The notes below the pieces were generated by a model, which saw nothing but the letters and a program-made list of their open reading frames with translations, was not told the DNA's origin and searched no databases. Positions 36,277-45,844 of a DNA stretch of 64,000 bases are shown here, in pieces. Source of the DNA: Pseudoduganella lutea (GTDB taxonomy: Bacteria; Pseudomonadota; Gammaproteobacteria; Burkholderiales; Burkholderiaceae_D); contig NZ_CP035913.1 of assembly GCF_004209755.1 (NCBI RefSeq), forward strand, positions 4,712,001 through 4,776,000, given 5' to 3'. Position numbers and translations under genes: made by a program. How positions within the stretch are numbered: position 1 is the first letter of the stretch; every line of letters starts with the position of its first letter.

Positions 36277-36596
36277 CAGGATCTCGTCTTAAAAAAGTAC
36301 GCCGTGGCCGGCATGGGCCACGGTGACAGGTCGATGGGGAATACAGGGGATGCCAAGAGGGCAGCAGGGTGCCCGGGTAGCGGAACTACGGAAGTAATGA
36401 CAGAGAGGAGAGGAGAACGCTGTTGACTCAAAATCTGGCTGTACGAACATGTGCACGAACGGGTGCACAAAACGCCGTACTAACGCTGTACTTGAAACAG
36501 TACCTGAAACAGTACTTGGAGCAGTACATAACGTCGCACGAACATCGGTTAAGGATAACCGGAACAGTGGCGGCGGGCTCGGTCGCAATCTTGATA
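36277..36596. other. phoH-bcp intergenic region with tandem repeats
   Basis: 320 bases without a credible gene. Around 36486-36530 there are four degenerate 12-nt units (AGTACTTGAAAC, AGTACCTGAAAC, AGTACTTGGAGC, AGTACATAACGT). Just upstream, TGTACGAACATGTGCACGAACGGGTGCAC contains two GTGCAC palindromes. Promoter for phoH must lie here, but I cannot place it. Confidence 0.5.
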
Positions 36597-37103
36597 TCAG
36601 CCCCGGCGCGCTACAAATTCCAGCACTTCATCGACGTGACCGGGAACCTTCACGCCACGCCATTCTTTCACCAACCGGCCTTGGGCGTCAATGACAAACG
36701 TACTGCGCTCGACCCCTCGCACTTCCTTGCCATACATCTTCTTCTGCTTCATCACGCCGAATGCCTGGCATACCGCCTCGTCGGGGTCGGAAATCAGTTC
36801 GAACGGCAGTCCGAGCTTGGCCTTGAAGCTTTCATGGGAACGCAGCGAATCGCGGCTGATGCCATAGATCTCCACCCCGGCGGCCTTGAACTGCTCGTGC
36901 AGGTCGCGGAACGCCATGTTTTCCGTCGTGCAGCCGGGCGTATTGTCCTTCGGGTAGAAGAACAGCACGGTGGCCGTTGCCGGACGGCCGGCCAGCGTGA
37001 ACGTCTGGCCGCTCGTCATCGCGGCGGAAAAGTCGGGCAGTGAGGCATCCGGCGTTGAAGCGGCGGGCAGGGGGGCATCGAGTTGGTCGGGGCTATCGGC
37101 CAC
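36597..37103 (-). CDS. bcp: thioredoxin-dependent peroxiredoxin, Bcp/PrxQ type
   Basis: 168 residues; reduces hydrogen peroxide and organic hydroperoxides. Peroxidatic Cys in FFYPKDNTPGCTTENMAF, with R and T residues of the active site; resolving Cys absent from the usual +5 position (Thr-Glu follows), though C in DEAVCQAFGV could serve. The first about 22 residues (ADSPDQLDAPLPAASTPDAS) are an extra Ala/Pro-rich extension. Start is GTG at 37103, with AGGAG nine bases upstream. Confidence 0.93.
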   Translation of the reverse strand: MADSPDQLDAPLPAASTPDASLPDFSAAMTSGQTFTLAGRPATATVLFFYPKDNTPGCTTENMAFRDLHEQFKAAGVEIYGISRDSLRSHESFKAKLGLPFELISDPDEAVCQAFGVMKQKKMYGKEVRGVERSTFVIDAQGRLVKEWRGVKVPGHVDEVLEFVARRG

Positions 37104-37204
37104 GCTGTTTCTCCTGGAGGGAAGTGGTGCGCATCGCCTGTAAAAATGGAGCGATGCGGTTTTGATATGGCGGCGCTGCGCGGTAAATCAAGGGCGCCAT
37201 GGCC

Positions 37205-37591
37205 TTACGCGGCGCCGTCCTTTTCAATGATCAGGGCAAGCAGCGCCTTGCGGCCTTCACCCATCAGGATGTTATAGGTACGGCAGGCCGCATTGGTGTC
37301 CATGCACTCGACGCCGATCTGTTTCGACGTAAGCGGCGCCGACAGGCGCGGATGCACGAAGCGCTGGCGCTCGCCGGTACCGAGGATCACCACGTCCGGA
37401 CCCTCGGCCAGCAATTGCTCGAAATGCGCGACGGTCAGGTCGGCGAAGCGGGCCACGGGCCATGGCTGGGGCGCTTTTTCGGGCAGCACGAGCAGGCTGT
37501 GGTCGAAAGGCTGGGCGTTGATTTCCACGCCACCGGGAAAATAACCGGTCACGGTCTGGTATTGCTGGGTATTACTGGAATGAAGCTTCAT
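37205..37591 (-). CDS. Mth938-like domain (DUF498) protein
   Basis: 128 residues with the Mth938/NDUFAF3 fold: MKLHSSNTQQYQTVTGYFPGGVEINAQPFDHSLLVLP, PDVVILGTGERQRFVHPRLS and VECMDTNAACRTYNILMGEGRKALLALI. Human NDUFAF3 and bacterial relatives are linked to respiratory complex I assembly or membrane protein biogenesis. In betaproteobacteria it often stands near peroxiredoxin or secF. Cytosolic; no membrane segment. Confidence 0.9.
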   Translation of the reverse strand: MKLHSSNTQQYQTVTGYFPGGVEINAQPFDHSLLVLPEKAPQPWPVARFADLTVAHFEQLLAEGPDVVILGTGERQRFVHPRLSAPLTSKQIGVECMDTNAACRTYNILMGEGRKALLALIIEKDGAA

Positions 37592-37770
37592 GATATTTAC
37601 GGCCCATTGGCCGGAATGTCGGTCGCGAAGGAGGCTCTATTGTAACGTTTTGCCATCGGAACGGCCCCGGCGCGGTTGCCTAATCGAACTTTATTCGGCA
37701 GAATGGGTCATTTTCGCAATGCAGCATAGGTGTGCGCAGCGTGCCGCACCAGTATTACCGGGGATAGATT

Positions 37771-39000
37771 TTGCGACCGATTCAGAAATCGAACAAGCTG
37801 GCAGAAGTCTGTTATGAAATCCGTGGTCCGGTGCCTGAAAAGGCCCGGCAAATGGAGGAGGAGGGCCACAAGATCACCAAGCTCAACATCGGCAATCTCG
37901 CCGTGTTCGGCTTCGATCCGCCCGACGAGATCGTACAGGACATGAAAATCCAGCTGCCCAACGCGGCTGGCTACACGGATTCGAAAGGCATGTTCGCACC
38001 GCGCAAGGCGGTGGTGCACTACACACAGGGCAAGAACATTGCCGGGGTGACGATCGACGACGTCTACCTGGGCAACGGCGCCTCCGAGCTGATCGTGATG
38101 TCGATGAACGCGTTGCTCAACAATGGCGACGAGGTGCTCGTGCCGGCGCCGGATTACCCGCTGTGGACGGCCGCGGTCAGCCTGTCGGGCGGGCGCCCCG
38201 TGCACTACATCTGCGACGAGCAGCAGGACTGGTACCCGGATATCGACGACATTCGCAAGAAGATCACGCCGAACACGCGCGCGATCGTCGTCATCAACCC
38301 GAACAATCCCACCGGTGCGCTGTACCCGGATGAGGTGCTGCTGCAGATCATCGAGCTGGCGCGCCAGCACCAGCTGATCATCTATGCCGATGAAATCTAC
38401 GACAAAGTGCTGTACGACGGCGCGCAGCACACGTCGATCGCCTCGCTGTGCGAGGACGTGCTGTGCGTGACCTTCAACGGCCTGTCGAAGAACTACCGCG
38501 CCTGCGGCTACCGGGCCGGCTGGATGGTCGTCTCGGGCGAGAAGAGACACGCGAAGGACTACATCGAGGGCCTGAACATGCTGGCCTCGATGCGCCTGTG
38601 CGCGAATGCACCGGGCCAGTTTGCGATCCAGACTGCGCTCGGCGGCTACCAGAGCATCCAGGACCTGGTCGGCCCCGGCGGGCGCCTGCTCAAGCAGCGC
38701 GACCTCGCCTACCAGCTGCTCACCGATATCCCCGGCGTCAGCGTGGTGAAACCGAAGGCGGCGCTGTACATGTTCCCCCGCCTCGATCCGAAGATCTATC
38801 CGATCGCGGATGACCAGCAGTTCGCCTACGACCTGCTGGCCGAGACCAAGGTGCTGATCGTCCAGGGCACGGGCTTCAACTGGATCGCGCCGGATCATTT
38901 CCGCGTCGTGTTCCTGCCCAATACGGACGACATGACGGAAGCGTTCGGCCGCATCGGCCGCTTCCTCGAGGGCTACCGCCGCAAGCACGGGCATGGTTGA
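37771..39000 (+). CDS. alaA: alanine transaminase AlaA
   Basis: PLP-dependent class I/II aminotransferase making alanine from pyruvate and glutamate. 409 residues, aligning end to end in my memory with E. coli AlaA/YfbQ: KSNKLAEVCYEIRGPV, LNIGNLAVFGFDPPDEI, PAPDYPLWTAAVSLSGGRPVHY, INPNNPTGALY, YADEIYDKVLYD and the PLP lysine FNGLSKNYRACGYRAGWMV, LNMLASMRLCANAPGQFAIQTALGGYQS. Start is TTG 37771 with GGGGAT upstream, giving MRPIQKSNKLAEVC. Only 67 bases before hom, so amino-acid genes may share a transcript. Confidence 0.93.
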   Translation: MRPIQKSNKLAEVCYEIRGPVPEKARQMEEEGHKITKLNIGNLAVFGFDPPDEIVQDMKIQLPNAAGYTDSKGMFAPRKAVVHYTQGKNIAGVTIDDVYLGNGASELIVMSMNALLNNGDEVLVPAPDYPLWTAAVSLSGGRPVHYICDEQQDWYPDIDDIRKKITPNTRAIVVINPNNPTGALYPDEVLLQIIELARQHQLIIYADEIYDKVLYDGAQHTSIASLCEDVLCVTFNGLSKNYRACGYRAGWMVVSGEKRHAKDYIEGLNMLASMRLCANAPGQFAIQTALGGYQSIQDLVGPGGRLLKQRDLAYQLLTDIPGVSVVKPKAALYMFPRLDPKIYPIADDQQFAYDLLAETKVLIVQGTGFNWIAPDHFRVVFLPNTDDMTEAFGRIGRFLEGYRRKHGHG

Positions 39001-39067
39001 CAAAAACCAGGGCTGACCGATCAATCCGGCGCGCGGCCAGCCGCGCGCCAGCAAAGAAATGTAGAAC

Positions 39068-40390
39068 ATGAAATCGATCAAAGTAGGTTTGCTGGGCGTG
39101 GGCAATGTCGGAGGCGGTACCTTCGACGTCCTGAAACGCAACCAGGAAGAGATCCGCCGCCGCGCCGGTCGCGGCATCGAAGTGGTGGCCGTTTCGGCCC
39201 GTAACCTGGAGCGCGCGAAGCAGCGCACCAATGGCGAAGTCACGGTGGTGGCCGATCCGTTCGCGATCGTCGACGATCCATCGATCGACATCGTGGTCGA
39301 ACTGATCGGCGGCTACGATACCGCCCGCGAACTCGTCATGCGCGCGATCGCCAACGGCAAGCACGTCGTCACCGCCAACAAGGCGCTGCTGGCCGTGCAC
39401 GGCAACGAGATCTTCAAGGCCGCCCAGGAAAAGGGTGTGATGGTGGCGTTCGAGGCGGCCGTCGCCGGCGGCATCCCCATCATCAAGGCGCTGCGCGAAG
39501 GCCTGACGGCCAACCGCGTGCAGTGGCTGGCCGGCATCATCAACGGCACCACGAACTTCATCCTGTCCGAGATGCGCGACAAGGGCCTGGACTTCGACAC
39601 GGTGCTGAAGCAAGCGCAGGCGCTGGGCTACGCCGAAGCGGACCCCACGTTCGACATCGAAGGCGTGGACGCGGCGCACAAGGCCACGATCCTGTCGGCG
39701 ATCGCGTTCGGCATCCCCGTGCAGTTCGCGAAAGCGCACGTGGAAGGCATCACGAAACTGGAAGCGGTGGACATCAAGTACGCCGAGCAGCTGGGCTACC
39801 GCATCAAGCTGCTGGGCATCGCCAAGCGCGCCCGCGTCGATGGCGCGGAAGGCATCGAGCTGCGGGTGCACCCCACGCTGATCCCGGCCAAGCGCCTGAT
39901 CGCCAACGTGGAAGGCGCGATGAATGCCGTGCTGGTGCATGGCGACGCCGTCGGCGCCACGCTGTACTACGGCAAGGGCGCGGGCGCCGAGCCGACCGCG
40001 TCGGCCGTGATCGCCGACCTGGTCGACATCACCCGCCTGGCCACCGCCGACCCGGAACACCGCGTGCCGCACCTGGCGTTCCAGCCGGACGAACTGGCCG
40101 ATATCGCCATCCTGCCGATGGCCGAGATCACCACCAGCTATTACCTGCGCATGCGCGTGGCCGACCAGCCGGGCGTGCTGGCCGACCTGACGCGCATCCT
40201 GGCCGACAGCGGCATCTCGATCGACGCGATGATGCAGAAAGAGCCGGGCGAAGGCGAGATCCAGGCCGACATCATCATGCTGACGCATCAGACGCAGGAA
40301 AAGAAAGTCCTCGCGGCGATCGCCCGCATGGAAGGCCTGCCGACCGTGCTGGGCAACGTGACGAAGATCCGGCTCGAAAACCTGTCCTGA
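39068..40390 (+). CDS. hom: homoserine dehydrogenase
   Basis: NAD(P)-dependent reduction of aspartate semialdehyde to homoserine, common precursor of Met and Thr. 440 residues: Rossmann domain (MKSIKVGLLGVGNVGGGTFDVL), VELIGGYDTAR, VTANKALLAVHG, catalytic domain with AGIINGTTNFILSEMRDKG and YAEADPTFDIEGVDAAHKATIL, and a C-terminal ACT domain (YYLRMRVADQPGVLADLTRILADSGISIDAMMQ) for feedback by threonine. Single-function enzyme, not fused to aspartokinase. The product feeds metZ 26 kb upstream. thrC does not follow, unlike many relatives; a terminator and REP-like repeat do. Confidence 0.96.
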   Translation: MKSIKVGLLGVGNVGGGTFDVLKRNQEEIRRRAGRGIEVVAVSARNLERAKQRTNGEVTVVADPFAIVDDPSIDIVVELIGGYDTARELVMRAIANGKHVVTANKALLAVHGNEIFKAAQEKGVMVAFEAAVAGGIPIIKALREGLTANRVQWLAGIINGTTNFILSEMRDKGLDFDTVLKQAQALGYAEADPTFDIEGVDAAHKATILSAIAFGIPVQFAKAHVEGITKLEAVDIKYAEQLGYRIKLLGIAKRARVDGAEGIELRVHPTLIPAKRLIANVEGAMNAVLVHGDAVGATLYYGKGAGAEPTASAVIADLVDITRLATADPEHRVPHLAFQPDELADIAILPMAEITTSYYLRMRVADQPGVLADLTRILADSGISIDAMMQKEPGEGEIQADIIMLTHQTQEKKVLAAIARMEGLPTVLGNVTKIRLENLS

Positions 40391-40414
40391 TCCGCTTCAC
40401 CAGTGGCACCACGA

Positions 40415-40437
40415 AACGGCCTGCGGGCCGTTTTTTT
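40415..40437 (+). terminator. intrinsic terminator of hom
   Basis: AACGGCC-TGCG-GGCCGTT stem-loop running into TTTTTTT, 25 bases after the hom stop. Confidence 0.92.
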
Positions 40438-40460
40438 ACGCCCGAAACATTTCTTAAAAC

Positions 40461-40514
40461 CGGGGTCAGACCCCGATTTCAGGCAATATTTCCAATATTC
40501 GGGGTCTGACCCCG
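40461..40514. repeat. REP-like inverted pair after hom
   Basis: CGGGGTCAGACCCCG (40461-40475) and CGGGGTCTGACCCCG (40500-40514), again 39 nt start to start as in the purF-metZ copy, with AAAAC before and GTTTC after. It lies between two convergent terminators. Confidence 0.85.
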
Positions 40515-40540
40515 GTTTCAGGTAACGTTTTCTGAAGGCA

Positions 40541-40573
40541 AAAAAAAGCGGGCAACACTTGCGTGCGCCCGCT
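40541..40573 (-). terminator. intrinsic terminator of the BON-domain gene
   Basis: On the minus strand AGCGGGC, a 13-nt loop and GCCCGCT, followed by seven to eight T residues. It is 111 bases after the BON gene's stop, leaving a long 3' UTR. Confidence 0.85.
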
Positions 40574-40684
40574 GGAAGGGGAGGTACTTCTGCTACTCTC
40601 AGATGCTACTTACTGCCGGTACTACTACTTCAATACGGCCCCTGCTCCGGGGCCGGAATTCGTGTGATGCGCTCCTGGTCGGAA

Positions 40685-41002
40685 TTACTTGGATGCAACG
40701 GTCAATTCGCTCTTCACTTCCTTCACGCCTTCGACAGCGGAAGCGGCCTGGATGGCCTTGGTGCCTTCATCGGTGCTCGGTACGGATCCGGACAGCGTCA
40801 CTACGCCCTGGGTGGCGGAAACACCGATCTGTTTCTGGTCAGCCAGCGCAGCCTTGACCTTCGAGGTCAGCGCGGTGTCGCCAGCAGCGGCGGCAGCACC
40901 TGCCATGGCGGCATCCTGTTGCGGCTCGGCGGCGAAAGCGGCGGAACCGAAGGACAGGGAAGCAGCAGCCAGCAGGGAGGCGATCAGTTTGGTGTTCGTC
41001 AT
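40685..41002 (-). CDS. periplasmic BON-domain protein
   Basis: 105 residues from ATG 41002 (MTNTKLIASLLAAASLSFGSAAFA is a clear signal peptide, cleaved about residue 24), then an Ala-rich spacer and one BON domain (about 40-105): DTALTSKVKAALADQKQIGVSATQGVVTLSGSVPSTDEGTKAIQAASAVEGVKEVKSELTV. BON domains bind phospholipid or peptidoglycan interfaces; relatives such as OsmY respond to envelope stress. GGAG precedes 41002; a farther in-frame ATG (41017) has no such site. A sigma-54 promoter and two activator-type sites lie directly upstream. Regulated by the adjacent GlrR-like protein, in my inference. Confidence 0.93.
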   Translation of the reverse strand: MTNTKLIASLLAAASLSFGSAAFAAEPQQDAAMAGAAAAAGDTALTSKVKAALADQKQIGVSATQGVVTLSGSVPSTDEGTKAIQAASAVEGVKEVKSELTVASK

Positions 41003-41056
41003 GGTATGAATCTCCATCGTAGTTTAGAAAACGCCGTGTGACGTTGTCCTCCTACT

Positions 41057-41072
41057 TGCAAGCGCCGTGCCA
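41057..41072 (-). promoter_or_regulatory. sigma-54 (RpoN) promoter of the BON-domain gene
   Basis: Minus-strand TGGCACGGCGCTTGCA matches the consensus TGGCACG-N4-TTGCA without a mismatch (GG at -24, GC at -12). Predicted transcription start about 41045, 43 bases before the BON ATG. Confidence 0.9.
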
Positions 41073-41166
41073 GCTCTGAAAAGTCGAGCTAAATCAACAG
41101 CTTGGAGTTTCCGGCAAGATTAAATTGCTGACAAGGAACGGAATGCGCGGAGTTTTGGGCCGGTTT

Positions 41167-41184
41167 TGTCGTGGTATGGCGACA
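41167..41184. promoter_or_regulatory. GlrR/QseF-type activator site 1
   Basis: TGTCGTGGTATGGCGACA: exact TGTC-N10-GACA, the pattern reported for GlrR sites upstream of the sRNA gene glmY in enterobacteria. About 100 bp upstream of the sigma-54 promoter. Confidence 0.75.
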
Positions 41185-41225
41185 GTTCCCGGCCCGGATG
41201 AGCCAACTAATTGATAAATAACAAG

Positions 41226-42604
<1,379 letters not shown>

Positions 42605-42605
<1 letters not shown>

Positions 42606-43213
42606 CAGCGCGCTCCCGGCGTCGAGGCGCCGTTCGCGCCATTGGCGGGCCGCACCGGCAAGCCCCGCTCGATCGCCTTCAGCGCCTCGACCGTGTCGCT
42701 CAGCTGTTCCGTCCTGCGCGACGTGTCCTTCAATTGCATGGACAACCGGTCGGCCTGATCATACAGGCGCCGTGCTTCGGCGCAATGGCTCGACAGCAGC
42801 TGGGCGAAGGCCCGCAACCCCTGCGTGCCCGGTTCATGCGAGCCGGCCACGCCATCGAATAGCCCCTGCGCACGCGCCAGGTCGCCACCGCCGCGCGTGA
42901 GCATCAGGATCATGCCGGTCTGCAGCGTCACCTTCGGCGTGCGCTGCTGCTGCAGCAGGCCGGACAGTTCCTTGAGCAGTTCGCCCTGCGTCATCTTGCG
43001 CAGCGACTGGTGGTAGACGAGCAGTGGCATCACTTCGTCCGGCAGCGCCACCGGTTCCACCCGGATCGGCAGCGGCTTCAAGGGCGGCGGCGCGCCATAG
43101 TGCGCCAGCACGCTGGGCTGTGACCCGCAGGCGGACAACAGCAGCAGTGTTGCGAGCAGCAGTGGCACCGCGCCATACAGCGTGGGACGGGACAAACCTG
43201 GATCAGTTTTCAT
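42605..43213 (-). CDS. QseG-like lipoprotein
   Basis: 202 residues. Signal peptide ending in the lipobox LLSAC (Cys about residue 29), so outer- or inner-membrane lipoprotein. The mature part is mostly helical, with an N-terminal Pro-rich stretch and a coiled coil near the C terminus (ARRLYDQADRLSMQLKDTSRRTEQLSDTVEALKAIE). Its position between the sensor kinase and the sigma-54 response regulator is that of QseG in enterobacteria, where it stimulates the kinase. It overlaps the kinase gene by eleven bases. Confidence 0.8.
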
Positions 43214-44624
43214 AAGGCAGTTCGAGACGGAAGTGGGCCCCCGGCGACGAGGGCAACAATTGCAGCGTGCCGCCGTGGGCGGTCACGTATTCACGCACGA
43301 TCGACAGGCCGATGCCGTTGCCGCGTCGTGCGCCGGGCGGCTGGCGCTCGCCCTGGTAAAACGGTTCGAACACGCGTTGCGCGTCGGCGGGGGCCACGCC
43401 GGGGCCCTGGTCGATGCAATCGACGCGCAGCATGCCGTTCCCCGCGGCGACGATGAATCGCACCGTGCCGCCCTCGGGCGAAAACCGCACGGCATTCGAC
43501 AGCAGGTTGCTGGCCACGATGGCGAGCTTGGCGGAATCGGCGGCAATCACCGGCGCGCCGCCTTCGACCATGATGACGAGGCTGCGCGCTTCGTACTGCA
43601 GGCGCTGGCTGTCGACGACCCGGCGCAGCAGCGCCGCCATGTCGACTGGCTCGCGCAGCAGGTGCTGCGCATCGAAACTGGCGGCATTGTAACGCAGCAG
43701 ATCTTCGATCTGGTTTTGCAGCGACGCTGTGTTCTGCCGCAGGATACCGGTGATTTCATGCTGCTTCGGCGCCAGCGGGCCCACCACTTCGTCCTCCAGC
43801 AAGGCCACGCCTTCGACCAGCGCGGCCAGCGGCGTCTTGAGCTCGTGGGAGATATGGCGCAGGAAGCGCGCCTTGTCCGCCTCCAGGTCGGCCAGGCGCT
43901 GGCGCAGCCAGTCCAGGTGGCGGCCCATGCGGCGCAGGTCGTCCGGCCCCGTGATGTCGATCGGCACGTCGTAGCGGTTGCCGCCCAACTGGCCGATCGC
44001 GCTTTCGATCTGCCGCAGCGGCCGCGCCAGCCACACGCCGAACGCGATCGACAGCACGGCGGCCAGTGCAATCGACAGCGCCAGCTGGCCGCGCAGCACA
44101 TTGCGGCGCGTTTCAAGCTCCTCGGTGATGGCGGCGTTGCGGCGGTCCACTTCGGCCTGCACGTGGTGGGTCAGCTCGCTGTTGATGGCCGGCAGCTGGG
44201 CCAGCGCGGCATCGAGGCGCAATTGCGCCGCGCCGCGGTGGGAGGCCGGCATGTCGAGCGCCTCACGGGCGGCCTGGCCGTTGCGGCGCCAGTCGGCGAA
44301 TGCCGGTGGTTCGCCGCCCGGCAGCTCGGCGGCCATCGCATCGAGCGCCGTCAGCGCATCGCGCCAGGCCTCGCCGAACCGTTCCAGGAACGCCGGATCG
44401 TCCAGCACGAGGAACTGGCGCGCGCTGCGTTCCATCGCCACGCTGCGCTCGGCCACGCGCTGCGCATTGGCGGTCAACGCGATCGCATCGTTGCCCGTTT
44501 CCCGGCTGTGTTCGGCAAGCCTGTTCAGAGTCAGCAGCGCCAGCACCGACGCGGCGCTCAGCAGCGCGGCAATCAGCAGGAAGGCGATCAGCGACAGCAC
44601 GCGGAAGGAAAGCTTGATGGGCAT
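43203..44624 (-). CDS. glrK: sensor histidine kinase, GlrK/QseE type
   Basis: 473 residues: N-terminal membrane helix (about 10-32), periplasmic helical sensor (about 35-175; four-helix-like, with SVAMERSARQFLVLDDPAF), second membrane helix (about 180-200), HAMP (ARPLRQIESAIGQLGGNRYDVPI), HisKA with phospho-His in FLRHISHELKTPLAALVEG, and HATPase with NLLSNAVRFSPEGG, DQGPGVAP and RRGNGIGLSIVREYVTAHGG. First gene of the kinase-lipoprotein-regulator operon. The periplasmic part would contact the QseG-like lipoprotein. Confidence 0.92.
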   Translation of the reverse strand: MPIKLSFRVLSLIAFLLIAALLSAASVLALLTLNRLAEHSRETGNDAIALTANAQRVAERSVAMERSARQFLVLDDPAFLERFGEAWRDALTALDAMAAELPGGEPPAFADWRRNGQAAREALDMPASHRGAAQLRLDAALAQLPAINSELTHHVQAEVDRRNAAITEELETRRNVLRGQLALSIALAAVLSIAFGVWLARPLRQIESAIGQLGGNRYDVPIDITGPDDLRRMGRHLDWLRQRLADLEADKARFLRHISHELKTPLAALVEGVALLEDEVVGPLAPKQHEITGILRQNTASLQNQIEDLLRYNAASFDAQHLLREPVDMAALLRRVVDSQRLQYEARSLVIMVEGGAPVIAADSAKLAIVASNLLSNAVRFSPEGGTVRFIVAAGNGMLRVDCIDQGPGVAPADAQRVFEPFYQGERQPPGARRGNGIGLSIVREYVTAHGGTLQLLPSSPGAHFRLELPYEN

Positions 44625-45109
44625 GAGGCGAGAGGCGTAACTCGAAATTAATGTTGACTAAGGGATAATAATTGAATTTACTGCCGCGTTGTTGCTTAGT
44701 TGTGCTTTATCGATCAGTCAGGCGGCACGTATTAACTCCATTGCGCATTCGTGAATTTTTCAGGAGTTAATAAGCAAAGGACAATATTGCACACGGCTGA
44801 ATCGGGGCGGGTCGAATAATAACGTGACAATTGGAGAGAATTAAGCCCGTGGGTGCCGGTTGTTACAAAAAAAGCGAAGGTTGGTGACAATTCGCTGACT
44901 TTTGGCCGACTTTGCATTGCTACACTGCGCTGCTTCACGGTCGTGCCGACGCCAGGCTTGAGCGCCTACCATGATCCAAACGCAACGCCCGGCGGCCGAT
45001 AGTTTTGTGATTTGCGGCACAGCTCGCTTATAATTTCCGCTTAATGCCTGCCACAGAATCATTCGCAGTGGCGCACGCAAGAGTTTCACCACCGCGACGG
45101 GGATCGTTA
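44625..45109. other. divergent, AT-rich regulatory region between glrK and the aryl-polyene cluster
   Basis: 485 bases without a gene, visibly richer in A and T than its surroundings. It must carry the glrK promoter (minus) and the aryl-polyene promoter (plus, at 45005-45034). GTGACAATT occurs twice (near 44823 and 44885). Open frames on the minus strand here show no signal, no ribosome-binding site and no homology I recognise. Confidence 0.55.
45005..45034 (+). promoter_or_regulatory. sigma-70 promoter of the aryl-polyene cluster
   Basis: TTGTGA (45005-45010, 4/6), 18-bp spacer, perfect TATAAT (45029-45034). Predicted start about 45041, giving a leader of about 70 nt before the first gene, whose ATG (45110) has GGGGAT upstream. 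Confidence 0.6.
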
Positions 45110-45844
45110 ATGTACAGGGCAGGCGTCAGTTTTTCCATTCTCGGGCATGCCGCCTGGGCGCCCGGCATGGCAACAGGGGAAGAGTGGGCGGCCTGGGCCG
45201 CGGCACCGGCACCGATTGCCCATGAAGGCGAGCCCGGCGTGCGGGCCATGCCGCCCATGCTGCGCCGGCGCCTCGGCCAGCTCGGCAAGATGGCGCTCGA
45301 CGTGGCCTACACGGCGCTTGGCGGGCGCACCGGTGTTCCCACCGTGTTCTGTTCGCGCCATGGCGAAACGGCGCGCGCCATCGCCTTGCTGGACGACCTG
45401 GCGGGGGGCGTGCCCCTGTCGCCGACCGCATTCGGCATGTCCGTGCATAACGCGAACGCCGGCCTGTTTTCCATCGCGCGCGGCGACCGGGCCAACCACA
45501 TCGCGCTCGCGGCCGGCAGCGGCACGCTCGAGCATGCGGTGATCGAGGCTTGCGGCTTGCTGGCCGATGGCGAACCGGCCGTGCTGCTCGTGGCCGCCGA
45601 TTGTCCGCTGCCGTGCGTGTTCGCGCCGTTCGCCGACCGTGCCGAGCAGCCGCACGCCTTCGCGTGGCTGATCGCGGCGGAAGGCGGCGAACGGCTGTCG
45701 CTGCACTGGGCCGCCGCCGAGGCGGACGAGGAGCACGGCGGCCTGCCCGGCACGCTCGACGTGCTGCGTTTCCATGCCGGTGGCGCGGCGCAGCTGGAAC
45801 GCACCGCTGGCCGGCAGCGCTGGCGCTGGCGCCGCGATGGTTGA
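45110..45844 (+). CDS. beta-ketoacyl synthase chain-length-factor-like protein (ApeC-like)
   Basis: 244 residues. Thiolase-fold half-protein that lacks the ketosynthase Cys-His-His set; it begins MYRAGVSFSILGHAAWAPGM and has VFCSRHGETARAIALLDDLAGG and TAFGMSVHNANAGLFSIARGD, typical of the 'chain length factor' of aryl-polyene clusters. In Xenorhabdus such a protein (ApeC) pairs with the active ketosynthase ApeO. ATG 45110 is preferred over the in-frame ATG 45044, which lies only nine bases past the -10. First gene of the cluster and translationally coupled to the next (8-base overlap). Confidence 0.85.
   Translation: MYRAGVSFSILGHAAWAPGMATGEEWAAWAAAPAPIAHEGEPGVRAMPPMLRRRLGQLGKMALDVAYTALGGRTGVPTVFCSRHGETARAIALLDDLAGGVPLSPTAFGMSVHNANAGLFSIARGDRANHIALAAGSGTLEHAVIEACGLLADGEPAVLLVAADCPLPCVFAPFADRAEQPHAFAWLIAAEGGERLSLHWAAAEADEEHGGLPGTLDVLRFHAGGAAQLERTAGRQRWRWRRDG

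Noticed and set aside
36423..37043. 206-residue open frame opposite bcp
   Set aside because: It is the complement of the peroxiredoxin gene plus the tandem repeat; no signal and no family match.
41082..41099. Third GlrR-type site upstream of the BON gene
   Set aside because: AGTC-N10-AACA has two mismatches and lies too close to the sigma-54 promoter; mentioned only as a degenerate candidate.
44732..44938. Small open frame in the glrK-aryl-polyene gap
   Set aside because: No ribosome-binding site and no recognisable motif; the region is better explained as promoter DNA.
45044..45109. ATG at 45044 as start of the first aryl-polyene gene
   Set aside because: It is nine bases after the -10 and has no ribosome-binding site; the family begins at MYRAG (45110), which has GGGGAT upstream.
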